From positions 806,001 through 870,000 of the forward strand of contig NZ_CP035108.1 in the NCBI RefSeq assembly GCF_004087915.1: 64,000 nt of DNA. The letters run 5' to 3'. Numbering within the stretch: position 1 is the stretch's first letter; each line of letters starts with the position of its first letter. The DNA is from Geovibrio thiophilus (GTDB taxonomy: Bacteria; Chrysiogenota; Deferribacteres; Deferribacterales; Geovibrionaceae). Shown piece after piece: positions 40,591 to 49,314 of the stretch. Below the pieces are notes generated by a model. It searched no databases. It was not told the DNA's origin and worked only from the letters and a program-made list of their open reading frames with translations. The position numbers and the translations under genes were made by a program.

Positions 40591-41926
40591 GATTCTCGCT
40601 GTCGACGATGACCCTAATCTGCTTGAGATAATAAGACTGAGACTGAAAAGCTCAGGTTTTGACGTTTTCACGGCGGATTCAGGTGAGACGGCGCTGAAAC
40701 TTCTGGAAAAAGAGGTGTTTGACGCTGCCGTGCTTGATATGAAGCTGGAGGGGGAAACCGGACTTGAGATCTTTGAGAATATAAAGAAAAACGACCCCGA
40801 GCTGCCGGTGATTTTCCTTACCGCATACGGAACCATAGACGAAGCCGTGGAGGCGATGCGCAGGGGAGCCGTAGGTTATCTAACCAAGCCCTTTGACCAC
40901 AGGGAGCTTGTAATTCAGGTGGAGAAAGCTGTGGAGAAGAACAATCTCTCCCGTGAGAATCTCCGTCTCCGCAATATGCTCCGTGAAACCCTGTTAGCCG
41001 GAAACATAATAGGCAGAAGCGATAAGATGCGCAGGCTCAACGAACAGATACTCCTCGCCGCCGGCAGCGACGCCAGCGTGTATATTCAGGGGGAATCGGG
41101 CACGGGCAAGGAGCTTGTGGCGAAGATGCTTCATCTCAGCAGTGCCAGAAAGGACAGCCCGTTTGTGGCGATAAACTCCTCCGCCATACCGGAAAGCCTT
41201 ATGGAAAGTGAGCTTTTCGGCTATGAAAAGGGAGCGTTCACAGGCGCCAACCGCAGGAAGAAGGGCTTCTTTGAGCAGGCTCAGGAGGGCACGCTGTTCA
41301 TGGATGAGGTGTCCGAGATGCCTCTGTCCATGCAGGCGAAGCTTCTCAGGGTTCTTGAAAACAGAGAGGTTTATCCTCTCGGCAGTGAGAAAAAGATCAG
41401 ACTGGATATAAGGCTCGTTTCCGCCTCCAACAAAGACCTCACTGAGGAGATAAAGAAGGGAACATTCAGAGAAGACCTGTTTTACCGCATACACGTTATG
41501 CAGCTCCGCATACCGCCGCTCCGTGAACGCAGGGAGGATATTCCCTTACTGGCGGAGCACTTCATAAAAATGTACTCAGCCAGATACGGACGCAGGGCGG
41601 AGCATCTGTCTCCTCAGGCGTTTGAGAAGATCATGACCTGCGACTGGCACGGAAACGTCCGTGAGCTGGAAAACACCATAGAGAGCGCTGTCGTTCTCAC
41701 AGCTGGAACAGAGATAGGCGCCGATGCCGTGCGTCTTTCGTCCGGCGCAAACACTCCGCAGACGTTCAAGGAAGCTAAGAAGGAGTTTGAGGAGCGTTAC
41801 GCCAGAGAGCTGATGGAGATAAATAAAGGCAATGTCAGCAAGGCTTCCCGCATGGCGGATGTCTACAGGGCGGATTTTTATGAACTGCTCAAAAAATATT
41901 CAATAGATCCCGAAAGTTTCAGATAA
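40583..41926 (+). CDS. NtrC-family sigma-54-dependent response regulator
   Basis: 447 residues. Receiver with 'VDDDPN', phospho-Asp in 'AAVLDMKLEG' and 'YLTKPFD'. AAA+ domain with Walker A 'GESGTGKE', the sigma-54 contact loop 'YEKGAFTGA', Walker B 'GTLFMDEVSEM' and the R-finger region. The C-terminal helix-turn-helix is Fis-like but short ('NKGNVSKASRMADVYRADFYELLKKYSIDP'). It needs sigma-54 promoters as targets, and one sits only 2.3 kb away driving the small secreted protein. Its stop overlaps the convergent ctaB end by eight bases. Confidence 0.94.
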   Translation: MNRILAVDDDPNLLEIIRLRLKSSGFDVFTADSGETALKLLEKEVFDAAVLDMKLEGETGLEIFENIKKNDPELPVIFLTAYGTIDEAVEAMRRGAVGYLTKPFDHRELVIQVEKAVEKNNLSRENLRLRNMLRETLLAGNIIGRSDKMRRLNEQILLAAGSDASVYIQGESGTGKELVAKMLHLSSARKDSPFVAINSSAIPESLMESELFGYEKGAFTGANRRKKGFFEQAQEGTLFMDEVSEMPLSMQAKLLRVLENREVYPLGSEKKIRLDIRLVSASNKDLTEEIKKGTFREDLFYRIHVMQLRIPPLRERREDIPLLAEHFIKMYSARYGRRAEHLSPQAFEKIMTCDWHGNVRELENTIESAVVLTAGTEIGADAVRLSSGANTPQTFKEAKKEFEERYARELMEINKGNVSKASRMADVYRADFYELLKKYSIDPESFR

Positions 41927-42761
41927 GCGAAAACATCCTGTCCGCTATAAGCAGCATAAAAAATAACGCAATCGATATATTTAATATCATAAAAGCCTTA
42001 TCCGTATCAGCACGGAACCTGAAAAAGAGAATGTAGGTGCCCGCGGCAACAAAGGCATGGATGAAATAGACAGGCTGATGCAGGTAAATACCCGCGGGAA
42101 TGGCAAAAAACAGAGATGTAGCATAGCCGGACATCCAGACGTTTATGAATTTCCTTGTTTTTATTTCCCCGAATGTTCCTGTGAGAGTCTTGAACCCCGC
42201 CTTTGCGTAGTCATCAGCGTATTTGAAGGATAAAAGGGCAAAATGCGGTGTCTGCCAGATATAGAGAATGCCCGCAACCACAAATATCCGCATATCCGCC
42301 GGACTTCCGCCCGCCGCCAAAAAACCTATGACGGGCGGCAGCGCGCCGGAGACGGAGCCTGTCATAAGGGCGAAGGGGGTCTTCTTTTTCATGGGAGTGT
42401 AGAGAAAATTATATACCGCGACGGCGGCTATACCCGATGCGAGGAGTGGAATATTCTTCATACGGATAATCAGTGTGAACGCCACGGCGAGGAGAATCAC
42501 GGCGAACATCAGCGCCTCTTCCGGCTTCATCCTGCCGGAGGGCAGCGGACGGTCTTTCGTGCGCTCCATGAGGGAATCCTCTTGCCGCTCCTGCCACTGG
42601 TTCAGCGCGGAACAGCCCGCAGCGAGCAGAACGGCGGCAAGGACGCCGTACAGGTGGTTTTTGCCTGCGGAGGGAGAAAAAAGGCAGGTCCCCGCAAAAG
42701 CGGAAAGACCCACCAATATTGTGACTTTTAATCTTATAAGCTTCAGGAAATCAGTGTTCAT
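41919..42761 (-). CDS. ctaB: Heme o synthase (protoheme IX farnesyltransferase)
   Basis: 280 residues, seven or more membrane helices of the UbiA superfamily. The polyprenyl-diphosphate motif 'NQWQERQEDSLMERTKDRPLPSG' is complete, and the second acidic region is '[15 protein letters not shown]'. It adds the farnesyl group to heme b for the oxidase encoded in the same operon. Overlaps coxII by four bases; last gene of the operon. Confidence 0.94.
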   Translation of the reverse strand: MNTDFLKLIRLKVTILVGLSAFAGTCLFSPSAGKNHLYGVLAAVLLAAGCSALNQWQERQEDSLMERTKDRPLPSGRMKPEEALMFAVILLAVAFTLIIRMKNIPLLASGIAAVAVYNFLYTPMKKKTPFALMTGSVSGALPPVIGFLAAGGSPADMRIFVVAGILYIWQTPHFALLSFKYADDYAKAGFKTLTGTFGEIKTRKFINVWMSGYATSLFFAIPAGIYLHQPVYFIHAFVAAGTYILFFRFRADTDKAFMILNISIALFFMLLIADRMFSLI

Positions 42762-43972
42762 TCATCCTTCAGTGTGCTGAAAAACTCGATGAGAGCCTTC
42801 ATATCATCATCGCTGAGGTCATAGGCAGGCATCATGCCGCCGTCGTAACCGTCCACGATATAATCATCCGGATTTTTGATTGAGTCAATGATATATCTTG
42901 TATCAGCAATGACTTCCACCTTGCTGCCCTCATGCGCTGCCATGAGCTTCCTGTCGATCATGTTTTTGAAGCTGGGACCGACTATCTCACTGCCGTCTGT
43001 GGAGTGGCATCCGAGGCAGCCCTCATTCTCGGCGACTTTGGCGCCCGCCGCTCCCTTCTTCTCCATGACCATGCCGCCTCTGAAGAACTCCATTACTGCG
43101 GTAAGCTCTTCATCGCTCATTTCATCAGCAGGAGGCATCATATCGTCATAGCCTTTCACTATCTCTGCGGATGGCTCTTTTATGGCTTTTTTGAGGTATT
43201 CATCATCGGTTTTGACTGTTCTTTCATTTCCGTTTTCGGTGACTGTCACGTCACGTCCGTATATGTCCTTAAAGCTCGGACCGACTATTTCGCTTCCGTC
43301 CAGCGAGTGGCAGTCCATACAGCCGTATTTCTCAAGAATAAGCAACGCTTCCGGTTTTTCGGAATCAGCTTCGCCGGTCTCAAGCCATTTATTGTATTCT
43401 TCCTGCGGAACTACCACGACCTTGGACAGCATGTATGCGTGCCGTGTGCCGCAGTACTCGGCGCAGAGTATGTCATACTGAGCCGCCTCACCGCTGTTGA
43501 ACCATGCGTATGTCTGCATCCCCGGCACGGTATCCATCTTTATTCTGAACGCCGGAACATAAAAGCTGTGGATAACATCCGCCGAGGTCATGTCAAGCTT
43601 GACCGGCGTGTTTTCGGGCACATAAAGCCTGTCGCTGGTGCGTCCGCCGTCATAGGTAAATTTCCATGACCACATGCGCGCATCAACCTTGACAATCATT
43701 GAATCCGCCGGAGCTTCCCGCAACGCCTTATATCCCGTCCAGCCGTACCAGAACATGGCGAAAACGATCAGAGTGGGTATAACCGTCCACAGGGTTTCAG
43801 CTATAACATTCCCTTCAATATCCGAAGGAACGGGGTTTCTCTTTTTGCTGTAGCGAAAGAGGAACCATAAGGTGACGGCGGTTATCAGAAAAAGTATAGC
43901 GAATGATACGCCGAAGATAAACAGGAAAGCCTGATCGACCTTCCCTACTGCGTCTACAAGATTATTTTCCAT
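42758..43972 (-). CDS. ctaC: Cytochrome c oxidase subunit II fused to two cytochrome c domains
   Basis: 404 residues. Two membrane helices, then the CuA domain: His135, Cys170, Glu172, Cys174, His178 and Met181 in 'HSFYVPAFRIKMD' and 'CAEYCGTRHAYM'. Two class I cytochrome c domains follow, CMDCH (Cys218/Cys221/His222) and CLGCH (about residue 315), each with a following 'DGSEIVGPSFK' and methionine ligand region ('DDMMPPADEMSDEEL', 'GGMMPAYDLSDDDM'). Single fusion is usual in caa3 oxidases; two domains make a 'ccaa3/cca'-type. Confidence 0.94.
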   Translation of the reverse strand: MENNLVDAVGKVDQAFLFIFGVSFAILFLITAVTLWFLFRYSKKRNPVPSDIEGNVIAETLWTVIPTLIVFAMFWYGWTGYKALREAPADSMIVKVDARMWSWKFTYDGGRTSDRLYVPENTPVKLDMTSADVIHSFYVPAFRIKMDTVPGMQTYAWFNSGEAAQYDILCAEYCGTRHAYMLSKVVVVPQEEYNKWLETGEADSEKPEALLILEKYGCMDCHSLDGSEIVGPSFKDIYGRDVTVTENGNERTVKTDDEYLKKAIKEPSAEIVKGYDDMMPPADEMSDEELTAVMEFFRGGMVMEKKGAAGAKVAENEGCLGCHSTDGSEIVGPSFKNMIDRKLMAAHEGSKVEVIADTRYIIDSIKNPDDYIVDGYDGGMMPAYDLSDDDMKALIEFFSTLKDE

Positions 43973-43983
43973 AAAGCCGCCCC

Positions 43984-44268
43984 TTACCTGTACGCCACAT
44001 CAAGGAATGTCATTCCTATGAAGATGGCGAGAATTAAAAAGCACAGGAATACGATGATCTTTATGAATCTGTCCTCGTATTTCAGGTGCATGAAAAACAG
44101 AATTACGAACAATGATTTAGTCGTGGCGAGCGCGAGAGCGACCACAACCTTCAGATAGCCGAAATCCACCCTTGTGGCTGCAACCGTGATAAAAGTGAGC
44201 AGAAGAAGCACAGCCAGAACCGCCGTGAGCAGCTTTACGCTGAGAATGTGACCGTTATGTTCGGACAT
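43984..44268 (-). CDS. Cytochrome c oxidase subunit IV family protein
   Basis: 94 residues with three hydrophobic helices, the CyoD/CtaF size and layout ('LKVVVALALATTKSLFVILFFMHLKYEDRFIKIIVFL'). Small accessory subunit of the oxidase complex. In the operon between subunits III and II. Confidence 0.88.
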   Translation of the reverse strand: MSEHNGHILSVKLLTAVLAVLLLLTFITVAATRVDFGYLKVVVALALATTKSLFVILFFMHLKYEDRFIKIIVFLCFLILAIFIGMTFLDVAYR

Positions 44269-44281
44269 GTCAGACCTCCTC

Positions 44282-44887
44282 CTACAGAACCAGATAAAAC
44301 AGCGGAAAAAGGAATATCCACACCAGATCCACTATATGCCAGTAGAGTCCGGCGTTTTCCAGCTTAACAAAATCTTCTTGGGTTATGATGTCTCTCCTGA
44401 GGAAATTCACCATAAATCCGAGAACCGTCATTCCTATGACAACGTGTATGCCGTGCAGCCCCGTCATAATGTAATACAGCCCGAAGAAGATGTTCTCTCC
44501 GTGGGGAAGATCAGCCAGATGGGGCGAAGTGGGGTAGATTCCGTGGCTGAACTTAGCCTTCCATTCAAAGAACTTGTTCACAAGGAACATAAGCGCCATA
44601 GCCATTGTGAGCCACGTGAAGAGGACAGCTTTCTTTTTGTCCCCTCTTTGTATGAAGGAGATGGCAAGGGCGACAAAATAGCTGGATACAAGCAGAACAA
44701 CCGTGTTCAGCGTACCGATTACCACATCAAGCTCTTTTCCGGCTTCATGGAATTCCAGCGGGTATTTGGAGAGAAAAACCGAGTAAAGGACGAAAAGCCC
44801 GCCGAAGAGCAGCACTTCCGTGAAAAGGAAGAGCCACATGCCGAGCTTAGCGCCGTGATAGTCTTTGTGTACGTGGGTATTACTCAT
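44282..44887 (-). CDS. ctaE: Cytochrome c oxidase subunit III
   Basis: 201 residues with five helices, the short bacterial form of subunit III. 'GMWLFLFTEVLLFGGLF' and 'TGLHGIHVVIGM' hold the conserved Glu and His of the family, and the end 'LYWHIVDLVWIFLFPLFYL' is typical. Overlaps ctaD by eight bases. Confidence 0.94.
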   Translation of the reverse strand: MSNTHVHKDYHGAKLGMWLFLFTEVLLFGGLFVLYSVFLSKYPLEFHEAGKELDVVIGTLNTVVLLVSSYFVALAISFIQRGDKKKAVLFTWLTMAMALMFLVNKFFEWKAKFSHGIYPTSPHLADLPHGENIFFGLYYIMTGLHGIHVVIGMTVLGFMVNFLRRDIITQEDFVKLENAGLYWHIVDLVWIFLFPLFYLVL

Positions 44888-46505
44888 CTCTTTCTACCCC
44901 CTTGTAGCTGTAGGGCTTGCCTGACGTATCGGGCTCCTTGTCAAAGTTAAGCAATGGGGGAGGCGAGGGCACCTGCCATTCAAGAGTGGCTGCGCCCCAA
45001 GGGTTGCGCCCGACCTTTTTGCCGTGCCTGATGCCTCTGTAGAGGTTGACGAACATTATAACCAGCCCGACGGCGAGAATCCACGAGCCCACTGTTGAGA
45101 TGAAATGCCCTGTCTGGTATTGGGGCAGATAGTCGTAGTACCTTCTGGGCATGCCCTGAAGCCCTATTACAAAAAGAGGCAGGTACAGCATGTTAAAGCC
45201 TATAAAGAGGATTCCGAACGCCCAGTTGGCTGTTTTTTTGTTGTACATTCTGCCGTAGAACTTCGGCAGCCAGAAGTGAAGCGCAGCAAACAGACCGAAG
45301 CCCGTTCCGCCGAATATCACATAGTGGAAGTGGCTCACGACAAAATATGTGTCATGTACGTGGATGTCTGTTCCGGCAGAGCCGAGAACAAGCCCCGTCA
45401 GACCGCCCACGGAGAAAAGGAATATGAATCCCAGAGCGTAAACCAGAGGCGGTTCTACTATGATTGAGCCCTTATAAAGTGTGGCTACCCAGTTGAAAAC
45501 CTTTATGGCGGAGGGTATCGCCACTATGAACGTAAGCAGGGAGAAGATAAGCACCGCAGTGTCGCTCATGCCGGAGGTGAACATATGGTGCGCCCACACG
45601 AGGGAGCCGGCGAAGGCGATCATAAGGCTTGAGAAGGCTATTGCCTTGTAGCCGAAGATGCTCTTGCGGGCGAAAGCGGGGATAATGTCGCTTACCACAC
45701 CCATAGCGGGCAGGATCATTATGTACACCGCAGGGTGTGAGTATATCCAGAAAAGGTGCTGGTAGAGAAGAGGGTCTCCGCCCTTGTTCGGATCGAACAG
45801 ACCGACTCCCAGAACCCTTTCCACAAAAATCAGAAGAACGGTAATTCCCAGAATCGGTGTAGCAAGAACCTGAATCCATCCTGTGGCGTAAAGGGACCAT
45901 GTGAAGAGGGGAATCTTTGTCCATGTGAGACCGGGCGCGCGCATGCGGTGAATAGTGGTGATGAAGTTCAGCCCTGTGAGGATGGACGAGAATCCGAGTA
46001 TAAAAACGGCAAGCACCGCAACGTTTACGTTGGTGGTGGTGAACTCGCTGAAAGGCACGTAGAATGTCCAGCCTGTATCAGGCGCTCCGCCCCCTGTGAA
46101 GAGTGAGAAAAGGGCAAGAACAGTTCCTGTGAGGTACAGCCACCATGAAAAAAGGTTAAGCCTTGGGAACGCAACATCCTCAGCGCCGAGCTGGATGGGG
46201 AGCACAAGGTTCCCTATTGCGGCGGGGATGCTGGGTATCACCACGATGAATATCATGATCACCCCGTGGAGGGTGAAGACTGCGTTGTATGTCTGGGCTT
46301 CCATTATGTCCTTACCCGGCGCTATGAGCTCCAGCCTTATGAGAAGACCGAGGCATACGCCGACAATGAACATTCCAAGAACCATGTAGAGATACATAAG
46401 CCCGATGCGCTTATGATCCGTGGTTAATAGCCAGCTCAGAATGCCCTTTCTGTCGCTGCCCGAGTCTTCAAAAAAACTCGGCAGTGCTGTTGCGTCATTA
46501 CTCAT
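44880..46505 (-). CDS. ctaD: Cytochrome c oxidase subunit I, A2-type heme-copper oxidase
   Basis: 541 residues, 12 helices. The active-site motif reads 'YSHPAVYIMILPAMG': His of CuB with the cross-linked Tyr, and Ser/Ala in place of the 'GHPEV' glutamate, which defines the A2 branch (YSHPXV). Other ligands: 'TLHGVIMIF' (low-spin heme a His), 'WAHHMFTSG' (CuB His pair), 'THFHYVIFGG'-like 'VSHFHYVIFGG' (heme His). It reduces oxygen to water and pumps protons. GGAGGAAA lies before the ATG; a partial copy of this start lies 200 bases further upstream. Confidence 0.95.
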   Translation of the reverse strand: MSNDATALPSFFEDSGSDRKGILSWLLTTDHKRIGLMYLYMVLGMFIVGVCLGLLIRLELIAPGKDIMEAQTYNAVFTLHGVIMIFIVVIPSIPAAIGNLVLPIQLGAEDVAFPRLNLFSWWLYLTGTVLALFSLFTGGGAPDTGWTFYVPFSEFTTTNVNVAVLAVFILGFSSILTGLNFITTIHRMRAPGLTWTKIPLFTWSLYATGWIQVLATPILGITVLLIFVERVLGVGLFDPNKGGDPLLYQHLFWIYSHPAVYIMILPAMGVVSDIIPAFARKSIFGYKAIAFSSLMIAFAGSLVWAHHMFTSGMSDTAVLIFSLLTFIVAIPSAIKVFNWVATLYKGSIIVEPPLVYALGFIFLFSVGGLTGLVLGSAGTDIHVHDTYFVVSHFHYVIFGGTGFGLFAALHFWLPKFYGRMYNKKTANWAFGILFIGFNMLYLPLFVIGLQGMPRRYYDYLPQYQTGHFISTVGSWILAVGLVIMFVNLYRGIRHGKKVGRNPWGAATLEWQVPSPPPLLNFDKEPDTSGKPYSYKGVERDE

Positions 46506-46523
46506 ATATTTTCCTCCGAGTTT

Positions 46524-46703
46524 TTAATGATCGCCAAACCGACATTCTGTGGTTTGGCTGTAATTGCTCGCGCCGCATAGAATGCGGCTTTTCAGCAAGC
46601 TTGGTACAGAAACCGCCGGAACTAAGCGGCAGTTCTGCTTCGCACGGCGGCGGTACATCCCTGTACCGCTGAAACTCGGTAAAGTATTTGTGTCATTGTT
46701 CAT
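46524..46703 (-). pseudogene. Repeat-derived 59-codon frame with a copy of the ctaD start
   Basis: Behind the SCO gene, GGGAGGAAA and ATG (46703) open a frame that begins MNNDTNTLPSF, closely matching the ctaD start MSNDATALPSF including its ribosome site. It then runs straight through modular repeat copy G and stops at 46524, seven bases before the ctaD ribosome site. Either a repeat landed in an ancestral ctaD leader and duplicated the 5' end, or this is a translated leader peptide. No function is claimed. Confidence 0.55.
46560..46669 (-). repeat. Modular hairpin repeat, copy G (long form)
   Basis: On the - strand: GCGGTAC-AGGGAT-GTACCGC (46650-46669), then CGCCGTGCGAAGC and the same roughly 50-base extension as copy E, ending GCGGCGCGAGC. 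Beyond it lies GCCAAACC / GGTTTGGC around ACAGAATGT, a one-base variant of the ACAGGATGT end-hairpin loop. The extension is shared with copy E at about 95% by eye. Confidence 0.78.
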
Positions 46704-46720
46704 AGGATTTCCTCCCGAGT

Positions 46721-47545
46721 TTACTTTTTCTTTTTTTTGCCGCCGAAAACGAGGAAGGCGGCGAAGGCGGTGAGGGTGAGCAGTATAACAACGCCGGAAA
46801 CCTTCATTATATCAAAGACATATTTTTTTCCCTGAGGGTCGTAGCTGAAGCAGAAGGAGACTATCTTTTTGACGGAGAGCCCGGGCTTTTCGTTTTCCGC
46901 CTCAACTGCTGCCATTGTGAGCTCAAAGGGGAGTATTTTTGTTCCGTAGAGATAACGTATAATTTTGCCTGTGGGAGAAACCGCGACAACAGCCACAGGG
47001 TGTGCGAAGTCGCTGTCAACCCGCTTGAACCGATAACCTGTGGAATCAAGGAAAGCCTTTATGTTTTCACGTGTTCCCGTGAGGAATATCCATCCCTCCG
47101 GTGCGATTTTGCCGTCCGCCGCTTTCATGTAGTTGCGCTTTTTATCAGCGGCTATTTCCGGCGTATCGTTTTCGTCAAAGCTGAATGAGATAACCTGATA
47201 TGATTTTCCAGCCTCCATCTTTATCTGGGGGATGATGGACGAAAGGTTCGACTGGAGGAAGTTGCACACATTCGGGCAGTTGAAGTAAACAGGCGCAATG
47301 ATAGTCGGTTTGTCTATCAGTTCCCGCATGGTTACGGTTCTGCCTTCGGAATCGGCAAACGGAATATCAAGCGTTATGGTTTCACCGAGTTTCTCGGTTA
47401 CGCCCACATCGCCCTGTGTTTCGGGAGCAGGTTCCTTATGGACATGCTCTTCTGTTTTATTCCCGTCCTCTCCGTGACCATGCTCCGCCCCCCATGAGGG
47501 GAGGCAGAGCGCAAATACAGCTAATGCCAGTATGAGTTTTTTCAT
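46721..47545 (-). CDS. SCO1/SenC-family copper chaperone
   Basis: 274 residues: signal peptide, His-rich segment 'EHGHGEDGNKTEEHVHKE' (possible copper binding), thioredoxin fold with the copper-binding CPNVC (Cys90, Cys94) and the distal His in 'DSDFAHPVAVVAV', and a C-terminal membrane helix followed by five Lys. It loads the CuA centre of subunit II. Early gene of the oxidase operon. Confidence 0.94.
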   Translation of the reverse strand: MKKLILALAVFALCLPSWGAEHGHGEDGNKTEEHVHKEPAPETQGDVGVTEKLGETITLDIPFADSEGRTVTMRELIDKPTIIAPVYFNCPNVCNFLQSNLSSIIPQIKMEAGKSYQVISFSFDENDTPEIAADKKRNYMKAADGKIAPEGWIFLTGTRENIKAFLDSTGYRFKRVDSDFAHPVAVVAVSPTGKIIRYLYGTKILPFELTMAAVEAENEKPGLSVKKIVSFCFSYDPQGKKYVFDIMKVSGVVILLTLTAFAAFLVFGGKKKKK

Positions 47546-47557
47546 CGTCAGTTTGTG

Positions 47558-47860
47558 TTACAGTCCGGACATATACTGAGCGAGAGCTTTAATATCTTCC
47601 GGTGAAAGATTAGCTGCCATTCTCTGCATGGTAGCTTTCTTTTCTCCGCCGAAGGAACCGTCTTTATACCCTGTGAGCTTTTTCTCAAGGTCTGCGGCGC
47701 TCTGTCCCTTCACTGCCGTTTTTGCTCCGGCGGGAACCTTGGAGCCGTCCGCCCCGTGACACGCTTTACACTTATTGTAAAGTGCCGCGCCGTCGGACGC
47801 TGCGAATGCAAATACGAAGGTTGTTGCGATAAATGCGGATGCTAAAAGTGTTTTTCTCAT
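47558..47860 (-). CDS. Class I cytochrome c (small, periplasmic)
   Basis: 100 residues from ATG 47860 with GAGGTGGAAAA upstream. Signal to about 'FAFA/AS', one heme site CKACH (Cys31, Cys34, His35), 'GADGSKVPAGAK' and a C-terminal 'LSPEDIKALAQYMSGL' helix with a Met ligand before it. First gene of the oxidase operon and so a probable electron donor to its cytochrome c domains. Confidence 0.92.
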   Translation of the reverse strand: MRKTLLASAFIATTFVFAFAASDGAALYNKCKACHGADGSKVPAGAKTAVKGQSAADLEKKLTGYKDGSFGGEKKATMQRMAANLSPEDIKALAQYMSGL

Positions 47861-47895
47861 TTTTCCACCTCTTATGAAAAGAAAGTACTGATTTA

Positions 47896-47923
47896 ATTCT
47901 ACACTTAAAAGGTGTGAAATCAA
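47896..47923 (-). promoter_or_regulatory. Promoter of the cytochrome oxidase operon
   Basis: TTGATT, 16 bases, TAGAAT on the - strand with a leader of about 30 bases. Confidence 0.65.
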
Positions 47924-48047
47924 ATAGGATTTTCAATTTTTACAGGGACTGCGGCGCTCTGATAAACATAATGAGAATCGGTTTATAACGGAATTTGTGA
48001 ACTTTTCCCCTGTCGGTCGTACTTAAATGAAAACAAGGAGAGCTGTT

Positions 48048-48515
48048 ATGAGGTTAAAGATTATTTTTGCCGTCGTTTTTACACTTACCGCAATCAGCGT
48101 ATTCGCCGCGGCGCCCGCACTCCCCGGCTGTGAGACCGTATCGGTCAAAACAGGAAAAGACGCAGCAAGGGATATTGCCCGTCTGCACGGCAGGGATATT
48201 GAGTTTGAGAGCTCATATGTTGCTGAATACAAGTGCGGCGGTGACCCTGTGATTATCTGGGCTTCTTTCTCAAAAACAAAGAATGAGGCAAAAAGCCTTT
48301 TTAAGCTGATGGATGATAAAATGCCCACCAGTCAGGCATTCCGAAACCTGATGAGGATGAAGACCGACGGTTTTGATGTAGCTTATGTCACAGGAATGGG
48401 GATGGACAACTATTATTTTCCAGACGGCAAAGGGAACTACTGGCTCGCTGCGACAGGCAGGGACACCTTTTCTATTCTTAAAAAGCTCACAGGAACTCTG
48501 AAACAGAGCCGTTAA
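48048..48515 (+). CDS. Exported protein of unknown function
   Basis: 155 residues from ATG 48048 (AAGGAGAGCTGTT). Signal peptide to 'AISVFA/AA', then a compact mixed alpha/beta protein with two Cys (early 'LPGCETVSV' and 'AEYKCGGDPVIIWASF') that could form a disulfide. No family recognised. It is convergent with citG and overlaps its end by 29 bases. Confidence 0.75.
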   Translation: MRLKIIFAVVFTLTAISVFAAAPALPGCETVSVKTGKDAARDIARLHGRDIEFESSYVAEYKCGGDPVIIWASFSKTKNEAKSLFKLMDDKMPTSQAFRNLMRMKTDGFDVAYVTGMGMDNYYFPDGKGNYWLAATGRDTFSILKKLTGTLKQSR

Positions 48516-49314
48516 AAAGCATAACCGCGCAGCCGGTCGCCAGAAGGTCGGCCGCGCCGCCCATTGTGAGCCTTATTGATTTGTAATATTCGTTTCTTTC
48601 CTTAAGCCACTGGGTGTGGGAGTCTGTTTTAAGCAGTCCGGCGAGCTGTGCTCCGTCCGCCCTGATTATTTCAAGCCCTTCCTGACCGCATCTGTGCAGG
48701 GCAGTGGTGTCCTCCGCTGTCCGCATAAGCTCGGCAAGCCCCGCGAACCTTGCCCGACAGCAGCATCCGTTTATACCGTACTCTCTCTCCATGGCGGGGA
48801 GGGCATGCTCAAACACGGACGGCAGTCCGTTCAGACATTCACTGATTATTCCGCCTGTGCCGTATTTCCTGCGAGCGGTTTCACCGTTGGATTCGGGCAG
48901 GGCGGATATGAAGAACCCTTCTGATATTTCTTTTATCTCACTGCGGAGGTCATCCCCTCTGAGCGAGGCCAGCAGCACAAGACCGCTGAGGAAAATGTAG
49001 CCCTTGTGGGCGTTGCTTCCGCATACCCCGAGCATGCGTCTCTCTGCCTCAATGCCGATCGAACGCAGTACGGATATATCCGCACCGCTCAGTGCGGCTT
49101 CCGCAAGCTCTTTATAATACTGGGGAAGGAGAGATACGGAAAGAAGCATGCCCGCATAGGAAAGATCCTCATGGGAACCGCTGTCAAGCCTGTCCACAAG
49201 CCCGGGCTTCGGAGTGAGATCAAGCTCTGCCTTGGGGCCCGCCGTGAGGCAGTCAGAAATTTTTGTTATGAAAGCCGCTGAGGAGTTTTTCAGCGGCGCT
49301 GACAGCTTCCGCAT
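48487..49314 (-). CDS. citG: Triphosphoribosyl-dephospho-CoA synthase
   Basis: About 275 residues; visible family pieces are 'LTPKPGLVDRLDSGSHEDLSY', 'GSNAHKGYIFLSGLVLLA' and 'SDSHTQW'-like 'KTDSHTQWLKE'. It makes the prosthetic group precursor for the citrate lyase acyl carrier protein. ATG at 49314 overlaps citX by 62 bases and has a weak ribosome site; coupling is likely. Last gene of the cit operon. Confidence 0.9.
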   Translation of the reverse strand: MRKLSAPLKNSSAAFITKISDCLTAGPKAELDLTPKPGLVDRLDSGSHEDLSYAGMLLSVSLLPQYYKELAEAALSGADISVLRSIGIEAERRMLGVCGSNAHKGYIFLSGLVLLASLRGDDLRSEIKEISEGFFISALPESNGETARRKYGTGGIISECLNGLPSVFEHALPAMEREYGINGCCCRARFAGLAELMRTAEDTTALHRCGQEGLEIIRADGAQLAGLLKTDSHTQWLKERNEYYKSIRLTMGGAADLLATGCAVMLFNGSVSEFL

